64,000 bases of DNA from Notamacropus eugenii (lineage: Eukaryota > Chordata > Mammalia > Diprotodontia > Macropodidae). The stretch covers positions 147,034,856 to 147,098,855 of the forward strand of contig NC_092875.1 in the NCBI RefSeq assembly GCF_028372415.1, given 5' to 3'. Position numbers and translations under genes: made by a program. Of the stretch, positions 35,528 through 45,019 are shown piece by piece; within the stretch, counting starts at the first letter, position 1; each line of letters begins with the position of its first letter. A model generated the notes under the pieces. That model made no database searches and was not told the DNA's origin. It saw only the letters and a list, made by a program, of their open reading frames with translations.

Positions 35528-35536
35528 CCTTACTTG
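35528..35536 (-). other. RIMS2: Splice donor of RIMS2 exon 1
   Basis: On the minus strand the exon ends ...CTCAA and the intron begins GTAAGG (GT at 35533-35532). It is a near-consensus U2 donor and sits where the RIM2 reading frame is expected to continue in the next exon. Confidence 0.85.
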
Positions 35537-35700
35537 AGCACTGATTGCTCCTTTTCCTCTTCTTTCTTCTGCCTGTCCATGACTGCTAGAATAATTTTCC
35601 TCTCTTCCTCAGTGAGGTGGCTGAGGTCCGGCATCTCGGGCTGCATAGGCGGCTGAGGAGGAGGAGCAGGGCCGCCCCGGGGCCCGACAGGAGCCGACAT
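35534..35700 (-). CDS. RIMS2: RIMS2 (RIM2-alpha) coding exon 1, partial gene
   Basis: First coding exon of the presynaptic active-zone scaffold RIM2. Reading leftward from ATG 35700-35698 gives 55 codons plus two bases. The start is Met-Ser-Ala-Pro-Val-Gly-Pro-Arg, then a Gly/Pro/Gln-rich linker (residues 9-21), then PDLSHLTEEERKIILAVMDR (24-43), continuing into a charged Lys/Glu helix that ends near Val-Leu-Lys. This helix begins the N-terminal Rab3-binding domain; a Munc13-binding zinc finger follows in later exons, which are absent here. The family ties Rab3 vesicles and Munc13 to Ca channels at release sites. The exon ends in a good donor (AA|GTAAGG), phase 2. The start is supported by A at -3 and by an in-frame TAG 21 bases upstream. 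Residues after the core (LAVMDRQKKEEEKEQS) fit RIM2 better than my recollection of RIM1. RIM2-beta/gamma isoforms, which start further downstream, would not use this exon. Confidence 0.95.
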
Positions 35701-35721
35701 GTTTGGTGGAGCTGAACAACA

Positions 35722-35847
35722 CTATGGGAAATACTGTAGCAACTGAAGTGGCGGCGGCAGCAGCAGCGGTATCGGCGGTGGCGGCGGCAACAGCAGCAGT
35801 GGTGGTGGCAGGGGCGGCGGCGGCCACCAGCGCTGGGAGAAATACAT
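35722..35847 (-). other. Upstream ORF in RIMS2 leader (41 codons, Leu/Pro-rich)
   Basis: ATG 35847-35845 opens 41 codons that end at TAG 35724-35722, 21 bases before the RIMS2 start and in the same frame. The middle reads runs of Pro (CCG/CCA) and Leu (CTG) because the DNA is a CNG-type repeat. The ATG context is weak (T at -3, T at +4), so leaky scanning to RIMS2 is likely. If transcription starts above 35850 it would be in the mRNA and could tune translation. Function is inference; no homology is claimed. Confidence 0.4.
35750..35826 (-). repeat. Imperfect CNG trinucleotide repeat in RIMS2 leader
   Basis: On the plus strand mixed GCG/GCA/GTG triplets; on the transcribed strand CCG, CTG and CCA. 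It lies 50-126 bases upstream of the RIMS2 ATG and generates polyalanine-like or Pro/Leu frames on either strand. Such repeats vary in length and can fold in the mRNA leader. Confidence 0.8.
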
Positions 35848-36041
35848 ACAAATCAATACCCTTTCAATCAACGGCAACACCCCCCCTCCCCCGATAAATA
35901 AATAGCAGGGGGGAGGGGAGGGCGAGAGTTGGGGGAGGGGATAGAAGCGAGAAAGGAGGCGTTGTGGAGTGAGGAGTTTGGGTTTCTTTTCTTCTTTCCG
36001 AGGGGCAGGGGAAGGGGTGGAGAGAAGGAAGAGACAGGGAC

Positions 36042-36050
<9 letters not shown>

Positions 36051-36125
<75 letters not shown>
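36051..36125. repeat. (AG)n microsatellite in promoter island
   Basis: About 75 bases of uninterrupted AG/GA dinucleotides, roughly 350 bases upstream of the RIMS2 start codon. It is a homopurine-homopyrimidine tract able to adopt triplex DNA. It produces the spurious Ser/Leu- or Arg/Glu-repeat frames seen here. Confidence 0.95.
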
Positions 36126-36127
<2 letters not shown>

Positions 36128-36143
36128 CGAAAGTGAGTGGTTT

Positions 36144-36155
36144 GGGGGGGGGGGG
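36144..36155 (+). repeat. Poly(G) run, 12 G
   Basis: Twelve consecutive G, 19 bases to the right of the (AG)n tract in the promoter island. Confidence 0.9.
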
Positions 36156-36705
36156 TTAAGAGGAAAGAGGTCTAGAGAGTGTGACAAGTGCCAAGGGAGG
36201 GTGGAACGAGGAAGGTGGAGGGGACGGTTGAAGGGTGGGGTAACTGAGAGTGTGAGAGTGAGAAAGCCAGACAGCGGTATGGAGTAAGTGTGCCAGTGTG
36301 TGTGGATTGGGGGAGTTAGGGAAACTGGTTGAGAGGTGAGGATGGGCGGAGTATGTTTAGAAGAGGTGAGCAAGCGTGTGCCTTGAGTGTTAGAAAACTG
36401 GATGTATGACACGCTCCTTTGGCTTGAAAATGTGAGGATTGAAAAGTATGAGTGTAAGTGAGCGCGTGTTGACCGTGTGGAACTGAAAGCTAGGGTGGTC
36501 GGGGCTTAAAATGAAAATCTTAACTAAATAAGTGGAGACTCTAAGAGTCCCATGAACTCACTTGAAAAGAGTCTCGGGAAGCTAGAAGAAAAGGGATCCG
36601 AGAGCAAATGGGGAGGGTGATAAAAAGAAGAACTGGTAGTAAGAGAAGGTGGAAGATTTTTTTAAAAGAAGAAAAAAAGGAGGGGGACTCAAGTCTTTCG
36701 GCCCA

Positions 36706-36713
36706 TCACGTCA
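36706..36713 (-). promoter_or_regulatory. CRE-like site
   Basis: TGACGTGA on the RIMS2 strand, one base from the CREB/ATF palindrome, about 1 kb upstream of the start codon and next to GGCGCCGGCG. The match is read directly; binding is inferred. Confidence 0.4.
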
Positions 36714-36836
36714 CAGTAGTATTCTGGCGCCGGCGAGTGAGGACATCTTGAGGAGAAAGTGATGGTCAAAAGACTGCGGGGGTGGGCACAGCGGGATTGA
36801 GACTACAAGGGTTGAAGCAAAGGAGAGAAAGGGCAA

Positions 36837-36866
36837 GGGGCGGGGGGGGAGGGGGGAGGGCGGGGA
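36837..36866 (+). promoter_or_regulatory. GC box and G-quadruplex motif
   Basis: GGGGCGGGG runs directly into four further G-runs of three or more separated by single bases. It fits both an Sp1-type GC box and an intramolecular G-quadruplex on the plus strand, which is the non-template strand for any rightward transcript. Confidence 0.5.
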
Positions 36867-37356
36867 AGAAGCGCAGTCTCGGGGCGAAGGCCTTCTCCAG
36901 TAACTGAATGGATGTCAAAGCAAGTCCTAACGTACTGACAGTGTCCGCGGGAGGTGGAGACTGCTCGCTCATATTGAGGCGGCTGCCACCGCCCCCGGGT
37001 CCATAGAGCAGCCTTGGGGTGTCCGACTCCCAGCCTCAGACGCTGTTTCTGCCGCTCCCGACCGTCTCCTGCTCCTCCTCTCGCGCAGGGCCGCTTCGCT
37101 CCCTGGCAATCGTGCCCTGTTCTCAGCTCCCTGCTGCCGCCGAGCCCGGGGCATGGCGGGACGCCCCCGAGGGAGTCAGTCACCCGCTGGGGCTCAGTCT
37201 CCCAGCCGCCGCCGCCCACGGAGGGAGACCTGTAGGGAGGGGGAGTGTGCAGGAAGCTAGGCGGGTGGGAGGGAGTATGAGCCAGAGACGGCCCTCCTTC
37301 TCTCTTCTGACACTCGAAGAAAGAAAGGGCAGAGGGGGAGGGGAGATTGGATTTAT

Positions 37357-37389
37357 TAATAATAATAATAATAATAATAATAATGATAA
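37357..37389. repeat. (TAA)n microsatellite at edge of CpG island
   Basis: About ten TAA/AAT units in otherwise GC-rich DNA. The run gives the poly-Ile/poly-Asn segments of spurious frames. Confidence 0.9.
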
Positions 37390-37628
37390 GCTCAGAAATG
37401 GTTTGCATGAAATCCCGCCGGATTTGAGAGGGAGGGAGCTAGGCGAGAATGAGGAGAGTAGGAGGAGACAAGTCCCAGGAGGAAGGCTGGAGACGCGGCG
37501 TCTGGACTCCCGCCGGTGCCGGGCGCTGCCCTGACAACTAGCCTAGCCAGAGGGAGGAGAGAAGAGGGGTAGGAAGGGGGTGCGGGCGGAAGTCGGAGAA
37601 AAGAGGGAAAGAGACCGACCCTTTGGAG

Positions 37629-37634
37629 GTGAGT
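37629..37634 (+). other. Strong plus-strand splice donor (possible divergent transcript)
   Basis: GGAG|GTGAGT on the plus strand within the CpG island, an almost ideal donor. It could end the first exon of a transcript running away from RIMS2. I see no coding sequence attached to it, so if real it is probably a non-coding divergent RNA. Confidence 0.3.
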
Positions 37635-37700
37635 GCGGGGAGCTGGACTGGGAGTGGTGAGCTTAGCCCTGCCTCTGCGCGCAAGTAGTTTAAGACTGGG

Positions 37701-38165
37701 CCAGATTACTATCAGATCGGTAGTGTAAAACCTTGTAGGGTTTTGTGTTTTTAGTTTGTAGTAAGCTGTCTCCCTGCAGCTGTCTCCCAGGTACCTAAAC
37801 AGACTCTCTTCAGAGCCGGGTGCGGATGCCCTGGAATCCCCTGAAGAAGTTGGAGCATCGCTTCCTACTTCTTTTTGCATTCTTTTTTATCTTGTTCCAT
37901 AAAAACTAAGGAAGAAAAAAGGGGGAATTTTCCCCGTCCAAGCTACCCACATACCACAAAAACGACCAGCTCCTCCCCTTTTCTCTGCCAAAGCCGGGAA
38001 CATAGTTTATTTTCTCTAATCACAATTTAGCAAAACATAAGCAGGGGAGAGAAAAACAAGCAAAAATTAAAGAAAAATAAAGTTCCTCCCTCAAAATAAT
38101 ATGCAACTATATATGAGAAGAATCTATATGCGACATGAAGAGACTTTAAGAAAAAATTCTCGTGT
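37701..38165. other. Upstream flank, no recognised gene
   Basis: Transition from the CpG island to AT-rich DNA. Nothing assignable. Confidence 0.45.
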
Positions 38166-38167
38166 TA

Positions 38168-38680
38168 ATCAATGAACATTTATTAAGTGCCTACCATGTG
38201 CTAAATGCTGAGGGTACAAAAGAGGCAAAAGACAGCCTCTGCCCTCAAGTAGCTTGCAATCTAATGGGGAAGATGACATCCAAGCAACTATGAGCAAATG
38301 AGCTATAGAAAAGGCCCTAAAATTAAGGGGGATCTCCAAGGATTTCGTGTATGAGGTAGGATTTTAGCTAAACTTGGAGGAAGCCAGGAAAGACAGGAAA
38401 GCCAGGAGGCAGAGACCAAGAGGGAGAGAATTCTAGGTTTGGGCAACAACCAGAGCAAATGTTCAGGTCCTGAGATAGAGTGTTTTGTGAAAGGTCCAGC
38501 AAGGAGGCCAATGTCACTGAATTCTTGAGTATTTTGGGGGGAGGGAGGAGTAAAAGGTAAGAATATTGGAAAAGGCAAGGAGGGGATAAGTTATAAAGGA
38601 CTTTGATCTCCAGGATAAACAGGACCCCTGGAGTTTATTGATTAGAAAGGTTAACTAGATCAGACCTACTCTTTATTTCT
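38168..38680 (-). repeat. L2 LINE fragment, 3' part
   Basis: AATGAACATTTATTAAGTGC, CTACCATGTGCTAAATGCTG, AGACAGCCTCTGCCCTCAAG, AGGTAGGATTTTAGCTAAAC, GGAGTTTATTGATTAGAAAG. Well preserved in order. Confidence 0.85.
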
Positions 38681-39070
38681 GAAGTCACTATCTTACTACA
38701 AAGTACAGTTTGAAGAAAGATTATTTCATAGCAAAACATTCAAAATTTAAGAAAATATTCTAGTTTTCTCTGGAAACTTATGCATTAATCTTCATGTTAT
38801 GACTATAATTTCACTTGATGATGAGGGATGAACCTTTACTTTGGCTTAGGTATTTGAAGTAAAACTTAGATGTGACCCTTCCTTCTGGAACAGGATGTAT
38901 AGTATTTTAGCACAGGAACAATGAACTTTTGAAAAATGAAAGCAAAAATTCAGTGTGAGCCTTTTTTACTTTCTCCACATAAATGTTTTATACTGAATCA
39001 CTGTACAGTAATACTGTACCTTTGCACAACACTATCCTAATCCTTCGTACAAATATGTAATCTAATGGAA
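38681..39070. other. No recognised gene or repeat
   Basis: AT-rich flank, nothing assignable. Confidence 0.45.
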
Positions 39071-39074
39071 GGAG

Positions 39075-39260
39075 GAAAACATTTATTTACTATGTGCCAA
39101 ACATTGTGCTAATCATGGTTATAGGAGCTATTATCATCTCCATTTTACATCTGAGGAAACTGAGGTAGGCAGCAGTTAAGTGACTTGTCCAAAGTCACAC
39201 AGGGAGTAAGTATTGAAGGCTGGATTTGAATACAGGTCTTCTTGACTCCCTAAAAATAGC
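39075..39260 (-). repeat. MIR-type SINE
   Basis: TACTATGTGCCAAACATTGT, TTACATCTGAGGAAACTGAG, AGTGACTTGTCCAAAGTCAC. Confidence 0.8.
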
Positions 39261-39374
39261 ACCTTCCTAATGGGAAGAAAAAATTCCAGAAAAAGCTGCT
39301 GGCACTAAAAAAGAGATAGAGAAAATAAATGACACTCAAAAAGAATGTGTCTTTAGTAAATCCAAAGGAAAAGA

Positions 39375-39940
39375 GAGCAGTTCGGTGGTGCAGTAGATAG
39401 AGGGTTGACCCCAGAGACAGGAGGACTTGTCTTCAAATCCAACCTTCCTAGCTGGCGGTGTGATCCTGGGCAGTCTGGCCTCTGTGTGTCTCAGGAAGAC
39501 ATGAGTTCAAATTTGACCTGTAAAGGGAATTTTGATGTTCATATTAATTGACATGACATGTGTAATGAATATACTAATAATTTCATTTTCTCAGAGCTGC
39601 CTCTTCTGGCTTGAAAGTCAGAAATTCACAATGCAGCTTGAAATGATCAAGGATCAAGAGCATTAATCATTACTTTCATGTGTCTATGTACCTTAAGTAA
39701 AGTAAATCAAAGATTGTAGAACCTGTTCCCCTCAGAGAACTCTGGTCCTGTGCCCAACCAAGTAACAACTCTTTGACTGAATCCAAACTGAAGTCTGGTC
39801 ACACTTGAGAACCTAGAGGGCCACATGTGGCCTGGAGGCCATAGGTTCCCCACTCCTGCACCACACCACCTAGCTACCTAAGATGAGGTCACAAAGTCCT
39901 TCCAACTATAGGGTTCATAAATCATATGATACTATAGCCA
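39375..39940 (+). repeat. SINE pieces and a hAT-like end
   Basis: SINE head at 39375-39500 (GCAGTTCGGTGGTGCAGTAG). A DNA-transposon end at about 39710-39858 finishing GGCCACATGTGGCCTGGAGG and CATAGGTTCCCCACTCCTG, the inverted-end style of hAT elements. SINE tail to 39940. Internal borders are uncertain. Confidence 0.5.
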
Positions 39941-40089
39941 AAAAATCATTTGTTCTATTATTAGTCATATAAAATGAATATGCTCTTGTGTTTACATTCA
40001 TTATATTACTTTGTGCTCTGTTATTAAAATTACTAATAGAGCATTCTAGTTTTATCAATTTAGTCCAATAAACTAGAAGAAACAAATAT

Positions 40090-40330
40090 TTAGAAGTGAA
40101 GGAAGAGCCTACCTCAAAGTCAGGAAAACCTGGGATCAAGTCTTGCTTCTTATATCTATTGACTTTGAACAAGTCACTTATCCTTTTAGTGATCATCTTC
40201 ACCTTTCTCAAATTTCCTAAGACTAGAAAGTTAAAGAGCAGTTTCTGATTTGCAGTAGTGAATGGAGCTTATTCATCAGACATTCCTTGTACCAATAAAA
40301 TCACTGCTCCAGACTCCATCTAATACCCAA
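40090..40330 (+). repeat. SINE (same family as 12497-12725)
   Basis: CTCAAAGTCAGGAAAACCTG, GGATCAAGTCTTGCTTCTTA, TTTCCTAAGACTAGAAAGTT, CCAATAAAATCACTGCTCC. Confidence 0.65.
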
Positions 40331-40473
40331 AGACTTAAACAATACTGTTCCCAAAGGATTCAGAACACCTGTATTGTGTTGTACTCATGGACTTGTCTCA
40401 GGAAACCCCTCAGGCCCTAGAAATGACTGTTTTGTAATCCACCTTCCTCCTCCTTTCCCACTTGCGATTATAC

Positions 40474-40476
<3 letters not shown>

Positions 40477-40537
<61 letters not shown>
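40477..40537. repeat. (AC)n microsatellite
   Basis: About 30 uninterrupted AC units. The open frame spanning it (40374-40673) is not a gene. Confidence 0.95.
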
Positions 40538-40541
<4 letters not shown>

Positions 40542-40704
40542 GTGTGCCTTTACTCCTGCATAGAGAACACTCCTCATTCTGAAAATAATTCATTAAACCA
40601 CTACTTGTTTCCTGGAACTCCTATCTCTGGCTTGCTTTTGTGGGACTCTGGGTATTCACAGGTTACAGACTGATCCTGTATGGACTACATTTAAAATTCT
40701 GTTA

Positions 40705-40870
40705 ATAGACCTCAGATACTTACTAGCTGCATGACCTGGGGCAAGTCACTTAACCCTATTTGCCTTAATTTCCTCATCTGTAAAATAAGCTGGAGAAGGA
40801 AACGGCAAACCAATACACTAATATATTTACCAAAAAAACTGGGGTCAGAAAGGGCCAGATGCCAAACAAC
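40705..40870 (+). repeat. SINE with L1-type tail, 5'-truncated
   Basis: GACCTCAGATACTTACTAGC, TTTCCTCATCTGTAAAATAA, GGAAACGGCAAACCAATACA, CCAAACAACAACCACAAA. Confidence 0.85.
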
Positions 40871-41640
40871 AACCACAAATACATAATTTCGTGGCCCCCA
40901 TTTCTATTTGCCTTTGACATCAATGACTTAGTGTTTCTGCCTGAATACTCTTCCCCTTCCATTTGCCCTCTTCTGTTCAACCAATATTTATTCATCACAT
41001 ATATCTCTCAAATACACCCTCTTCTCACCTCTGATGCTGCCATAACCCTGTCAAAGGTTACAATGGAGTCAAGAAGAATATGCAAAAAGGTAAACTGGAG
41101 TCAGAGCTTGAAGGTCCTTAACTGCCAAGTTTAGGGAAAAAAGCATTAAATAAGTTACAGGTAATTTCTGGAGACTTATTTAATATGCTCCCTTTACATC
41201 TGAAAATAATAAAATGAGGTTAATTTTCTCAAAAATTGGATCCTTATATCTAACTTCCAATCCAGTGTTTTTTCAATGAGCACAAAATCAGAGTCTGATG
41301 CTGTTAATTAGTTCCACAAAAAGTAAACTTCTAGGTGAAATAATATTGAGGGGTTAATTAACTCCATGTCAATAATGGTACAAATGAAAAATATATTTTT
41401 AGCAGCCAAAATTCAAACTACAAAACTTATGATCTGTAAAGTCTTTACAAAGATAGAAGACTCTAGCAAAATCAGGTTATTAAACTGGACTACTTGGATA
41501 TACTAGCAGACCCAACAAATGTGTGAATAACTAACACACCAAACTATCTCAGTGACACTGGAGGTTTGAGGCTTGTGGCAGCAGAAGAGGAAGGAAGGAG
41601 CAGGCAGCCAAATCAAGAAGGCATCTAGAATCTAGAGCAA
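40871..41640. other. No recognised gene or repeat
   Basis: A decayed L2 piece is possible at 40985-41060 (CCTCTTCTCACCTCTGATGC, TGCCATAACCCTG). The rest is unassigned. Confidence 0.4.
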
Positions 41641-41811
41641 CAGGTGTCCAATTCAAATAAAAATGAATTTGTATGGGCTGCATATGGACTTACAATATCA
41701 CAAATTAACATTATCCATGTTGTATTGTATTTTTATTAATTTTGTTAAACGTTTCCCAATTAATTTTGCAAATAAGTATTAATTGTAGTCTACAGGAGTT
41801 TGATGCCTCTG
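41641..41811 (+). mobile_element. Short non-autonomous hAT-like element
   Basis: Starts CAGGTGTCCAATTCAAATAA and ends GGAGTTTGATGCCTCTG, imperfect inverted ends (CAG-GTGTC-AA-TC type). Interior TAACATTATCCATGTTGTAT and AACGTTTCCCAATTAATTTT. A partial sister lies at 52493-52565 (GTGGTGTCAAACTCAAACAG). No open frame. Confidence 0.6.
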
Positions 41812-42715
41812 GCCTACAGACATCCTGGGAGGGATTAGCATGAAAGGAGCTAATACTAGCCTTGTGATATCATTGATATAGGGAATATCTGGATAAGGAA
41901 ATTCCATCTACCATTTCAGATCAGCATCTTCTCTGAAACCTGTAGTCTTAGAGTTCTGCCTGAAACGTCGAGAAGTTGGTACTTGTCCACACAGCCAATG
42001 TATGTTTGAAGCAGAACTCAAACCCAGGTTCTTCAAGGATTCAAAACTAGTCCTCTATCTACTTTATTTGTTAGTTGGACAAAGCACAATTTATCTTCCC
42101 AGAGTAATAAAGGTACAAGGAGAGACAGGAGTGAAAGGGCAAATAGGCAATTAGAGCTAAAATATGGGGATGAGGATCCGAATTTCCCCAACCTCTTCTT
42201 CAAAAGACTGGAAGAAAAGAAAAAAAAATGACATGCTCTCTTGAACTTGCAGAAATTGGGCTAAACATGTATAAAAACACACATTTCTCTTTTGATTCTC
42301 TTTTTCTTTTAGTTCCAGAAATTGCTAGATAAAAGGTTTAGCATGGTACCTCTGTGAATTAAGCTGATTCTCATAAACTTATCCTTATAAGTGAATTGAG
42401 TTTTCTTTTAAAGAAAGTTGCCAATATCTCTTTGCGATATTTCAAAGAAAAAAAGCATTTTAAACTGGGCATAAAGTTTAAGCTGAGTATGTTTTCCTAA
42501 ATTCCCAGAAATCCATTAGCAGAAACTAACTTTAGGGTGGGGATTAGTTATACCACATTAATGATATTGTGAAATGATTATACCTAGAAAAGTAATTTTG
42601 TACAAATGGTTTTTTTCTTTTACTCAATGCTCTCCAGTAGCAGGGGAATTGTTCAAAATGTGAGGATGATAGGCAGTAGCAATGACATAGTTACATATTG
42701 AAGTAAGGTTCATAA
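41812..42715. other. No recognised gene; unassigned
   Basis: A decayed reversed SINE may lie at about 41895-42060 (CAAACCCAGGTTCTTCAAGG). Nothing else assignable. Confidence 0.4.
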
Positions 42716-42719
42716 ATTG

Positions 42720-43045
42720 CATTATTCACAACCATATGAAGCAGTGAATACAAGTATTATGATTATCCCCATTTTATAGATGAGGACTCAGGCTTGAAAA
42801 AGTTAGTTTGCTTACCCAAGATCGCAAAGCTAGCAAGTGCCCATCCCTATACTCTAGTCCAAGTCAAAGGATCAAAGAACTAGGAAGAGACCTAGTTATG
42901 CATTCCACCCCTTTTGTGTTATAAAGAAACTTAGGTCCAAATAGGTTAAATAACTTGCAGGTGGTAAGTAAAAGAGCTGCAGTTTTGACCCAGGTCTCCT
43001 GTGTCAACATACAGCTCCATTTTCCATTGTACAATATTGGGTTTT
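42720..43045 (-). repeat. Two MIR-type SINE fragments
   Basis: 42720-42860 (ATTATCCCCATTTTATAGAT, CCCAAGATCGCAAAGCTAGC) and 42863-43045 (CCAAATAGGTTAAATAACTT, TGACCCAGGTCTCCTG), both reversed. Confidence 0.7.
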
Positions 43046-43320
43046 GTTTCCACATTCTTAGATCTTCCCATTAAGCTACACTTTACATCAGAAATATGAA
43101 CTTCTAAAACCTAAGATAATATAAACTAGGCTTATAACAATAACAAGAAGTCAATAAAAATAAGAAATTAAATGCATTGATGGAAAATATTAAATCAAAC
43201 AGAATTAATGCAGCTTTTGTTTTTCCCAAGAAGAACATCTTAGTACCAATCAGAATCTAGACACCATTAAGAAACAGTTAAATCTAGAGAAATAATAGAA
43301 CCTAAGGCGATTAGGTGACA
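43046..43320. other. No recognised gene or repeat
   Basis: AT-rich, nothing assignable. Confidence 0.4.
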
Positions 43321-43324
43321 CACT

Positions 43325-43510
43325 CAATAAAATGTCAGTCTCAAGAAGATCAGTGTACAAATCCTACCTCAGACACAAGCTAGCAATGTAACTGGGCAAG
43401 TCATTTAGCCTCATTCAAGTACTTTCCAAGGTTGCTGTGAGAATCAAATGAGGTAAAATATACTAAGTGCTTTGTGAACTTTGAAGCATATGTTACCAGA
43501 AACCTCTATT
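43325..43510 (+). repeat. MIR/CORE-type SINE
   Basis: ACAAATCCTACCTCAGACAC, GGGCAAGTCATTTAGCCTCA, GTTGCTGTGAGAATCAAATG, AAGTGCTTTGTGAACTTTGA. Confidence 0.75.
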
Positions 43511-44350
43511 TACTTGATTTCAGTGAGGATTTCTGGGAGAGGGGTGGTCATATTTTATAGAATTTCCCAAAACAATAGTAATAATTATTTTGCATGATCT
43601 TCAAGAAAATGCTAAAATTCAAGACAATCATATGGATATAGTAAATTGAAGAAACCTTCCCAAATGAATAAAAAAAATTATCTTAAAATGAGATGTATTT
43701 CAGAACTGGGTCTATAAGCTTTGACCAAGAATCAAGAATGCAGAATTTCCCATAAAATTGTGATTTTCAGAAGCAAAATATGAATTCATTTTCTACAATT
43801 TAATAGACTGAAAAGGCTGTTATATACTTCAGATGCCACTCCTCCCCTATCACACTCCTCCCCCAGCTTACAAGCATTACATCAATCTTATCTGGATGGT
43901 GTCTGATCCAACTACTTTCTTCAATGTCCTATACTCTGTCAGTCTCTGAAATTCAAGAAACAGTATCCCAGATCTGATAAAAAGAGAAGCAAAGCTTACT
44001 ATCAACTGTGTACTGATAGTACCACAGCCCTAATTACCTCACTATCTCTTTGATTAGCCTCATATAACAGTGAAGAAAAGGGGAGATAGAAAAAAAAAAT
44101 GCTTCTTCACATCCTACAAGGGAAAGGTGAGGAAAGGTTGAACAAAAAACAAAACAAAACAATTCAAGGCTATGAGAACCTGTACTCTATAAGTCAGAAG
44201 GAAGTCAGGCCATCATAACAGAAGCAGCAACTTGAATTTACTACCTTGAATGACTGGGCATTTTGTAGAATACCTAAGACATATATTGAAAATATATTTC
44301 ATGGCAATCTAGTCTGAATCTAATTAAAGAAGTTTCTTTTGCATTGACAC
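43511..44350. other. No recognised gene or repeat
   Basis: Unassigned AT-rich flank. Confidence 0.4.
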
Positions 44351-44364
44351 AGCTCAGCATTTAA

Positions 44365-44690
44365 AATGTTCTACTACAACTGTGTAAATGGAAAGAACAT
44401 CAATCAGAACAAAAAGAATGTTGTATAATGATGATGGTCAAGCTTGACCCAAAAGAAGAGAGGAAAAAATGCACTTTCCTTCCTTCTTTGCAGAGACAGG
44501 GTGTAGAAAATTGAATATACTGTGAAACTCAGTTGAGAGACTGGTTAATTTTGCTGAACTGCTTTGTTTTCTCTACTTTTTATTACAAGGAAAGGTCTTC
44601 AGGGGAGGGAGTGGAAGAAAGAGCTATATATCTAGAAGCAAAAGTAATATAAAAGCAAAAAAGCATCCATTTTAAAATTTCAATAGGTCA
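44365..44690 (+). repeat. L1 LINE 3' UTR fragment
   Basis: CAACTGTGTAAATGGAAAGA, GGTCAAGCTTGACCCAAAAG, TCCTTCTTTGCAGAGACAGG, TTAATTTTGCTGAACTGCTT. Shares the TTCTTTGCAGAG and GTTTTGCTG blocks with 49500-49650. Confidence 0.6.
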
Positions 44691-45019
44691 TGCTCAAAGC
44701 AATAATTAGCATAAGGCAAAAAGGGATTTATCCCTGGGTGCTGATATATGGGAGGGGCACATTTCCATAATAGGTTCCAGTAGTCTTATTTCATTTGATT
44801 AAAATAGATGGTATTTCAGTACAAATTTAATGACTGTCAAATTACCATAAAGGAGAGACCTATCAAAATCCACGTGCTTAAGAAAACACTTGGGGTATAA
44901 GAGGCTAGACTGGTCACCAGATGTTTGTTCTCTTTTAATATCATTGTATTGTGAAGCTCATCTTATGTAAGGCAAAATGTTCTGCCAGAGGACAGAACTG
45001 GCAAAAGTGAGAGGAAGCT

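Larger units (their letters stand above)
1..35533 (-). other. RIMS2: RIMS2 intron 1 (5' part)
   Basis: All DNA left of the exon 1 donor is intron 1 of RIMS2. I looked on the minus strand for the second coding exon (a basic/Gln-rich stretch followed by the paired CxxC zinc finger) and saw nothing like it, so the intron exceeds 35.5 kb. That agrees with the very large first introns known in mammalian RIM genes. It is filled with old LINE/SINE repeats, one young L1, and a repeat-poor block near the promoter. Confidence 0.85.
34720..37700 (-). promoter_or_regulatory. RIMS2: CpG island / RIMS2 promoter and 5' region
   Basis: CpG-rich, GC-rich block surrounding RIMS2 exon 1, unlike the AT-rich, CpG-poor DNA on both sides. 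It contains GC boxes (for example 36837-36849), a CRE-like TCACGTCA (36706-36713), G-runs, a pure (AG)n tract and a CNG-repeat leader. There is no clear TATA box, as expected for a CpG-island promoter. The transcription start cannot be placed from sequence; it should lie on the minus strand somewhere above 35850. Several long open frames here (for example 36803-37408 on minus, 37019-37534 on plus) come from GC-rich, stop-poor composition and repeats, and I do not regard them as genes. Confidence 0.8.

Noticed and set aside
1..35533. RIMS2 exon 2 (zinc-finger region)
   Set aside because: Searched on the minus strand for its paired-Cys motifs and found none; the exon lies outside the window.
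35703..35897. Plus-strand polyalanine-like open frame
   Set aside because: Produced by the CNG triplet repeat antisense to the RIMS2 leader; no domain and no conserved flanks.
35864..36412. Minus-strand 182-codon frame rich in Ser/Leu
   Set aside because: Driven by the (AG)n microsatellite; low-complexity translation.
36803..37534. Long frames on both strands in the CpG island
   Set aside because: GC-rich, stop-poor DNA plus the (TAA)n run. No recognised domain, and overlapping frames on both strands cannot all be real.
40374..40673. Plus-strand frame with a Thr-His repeat
   Set aside because: Translation of the (AC)n microsatellite.
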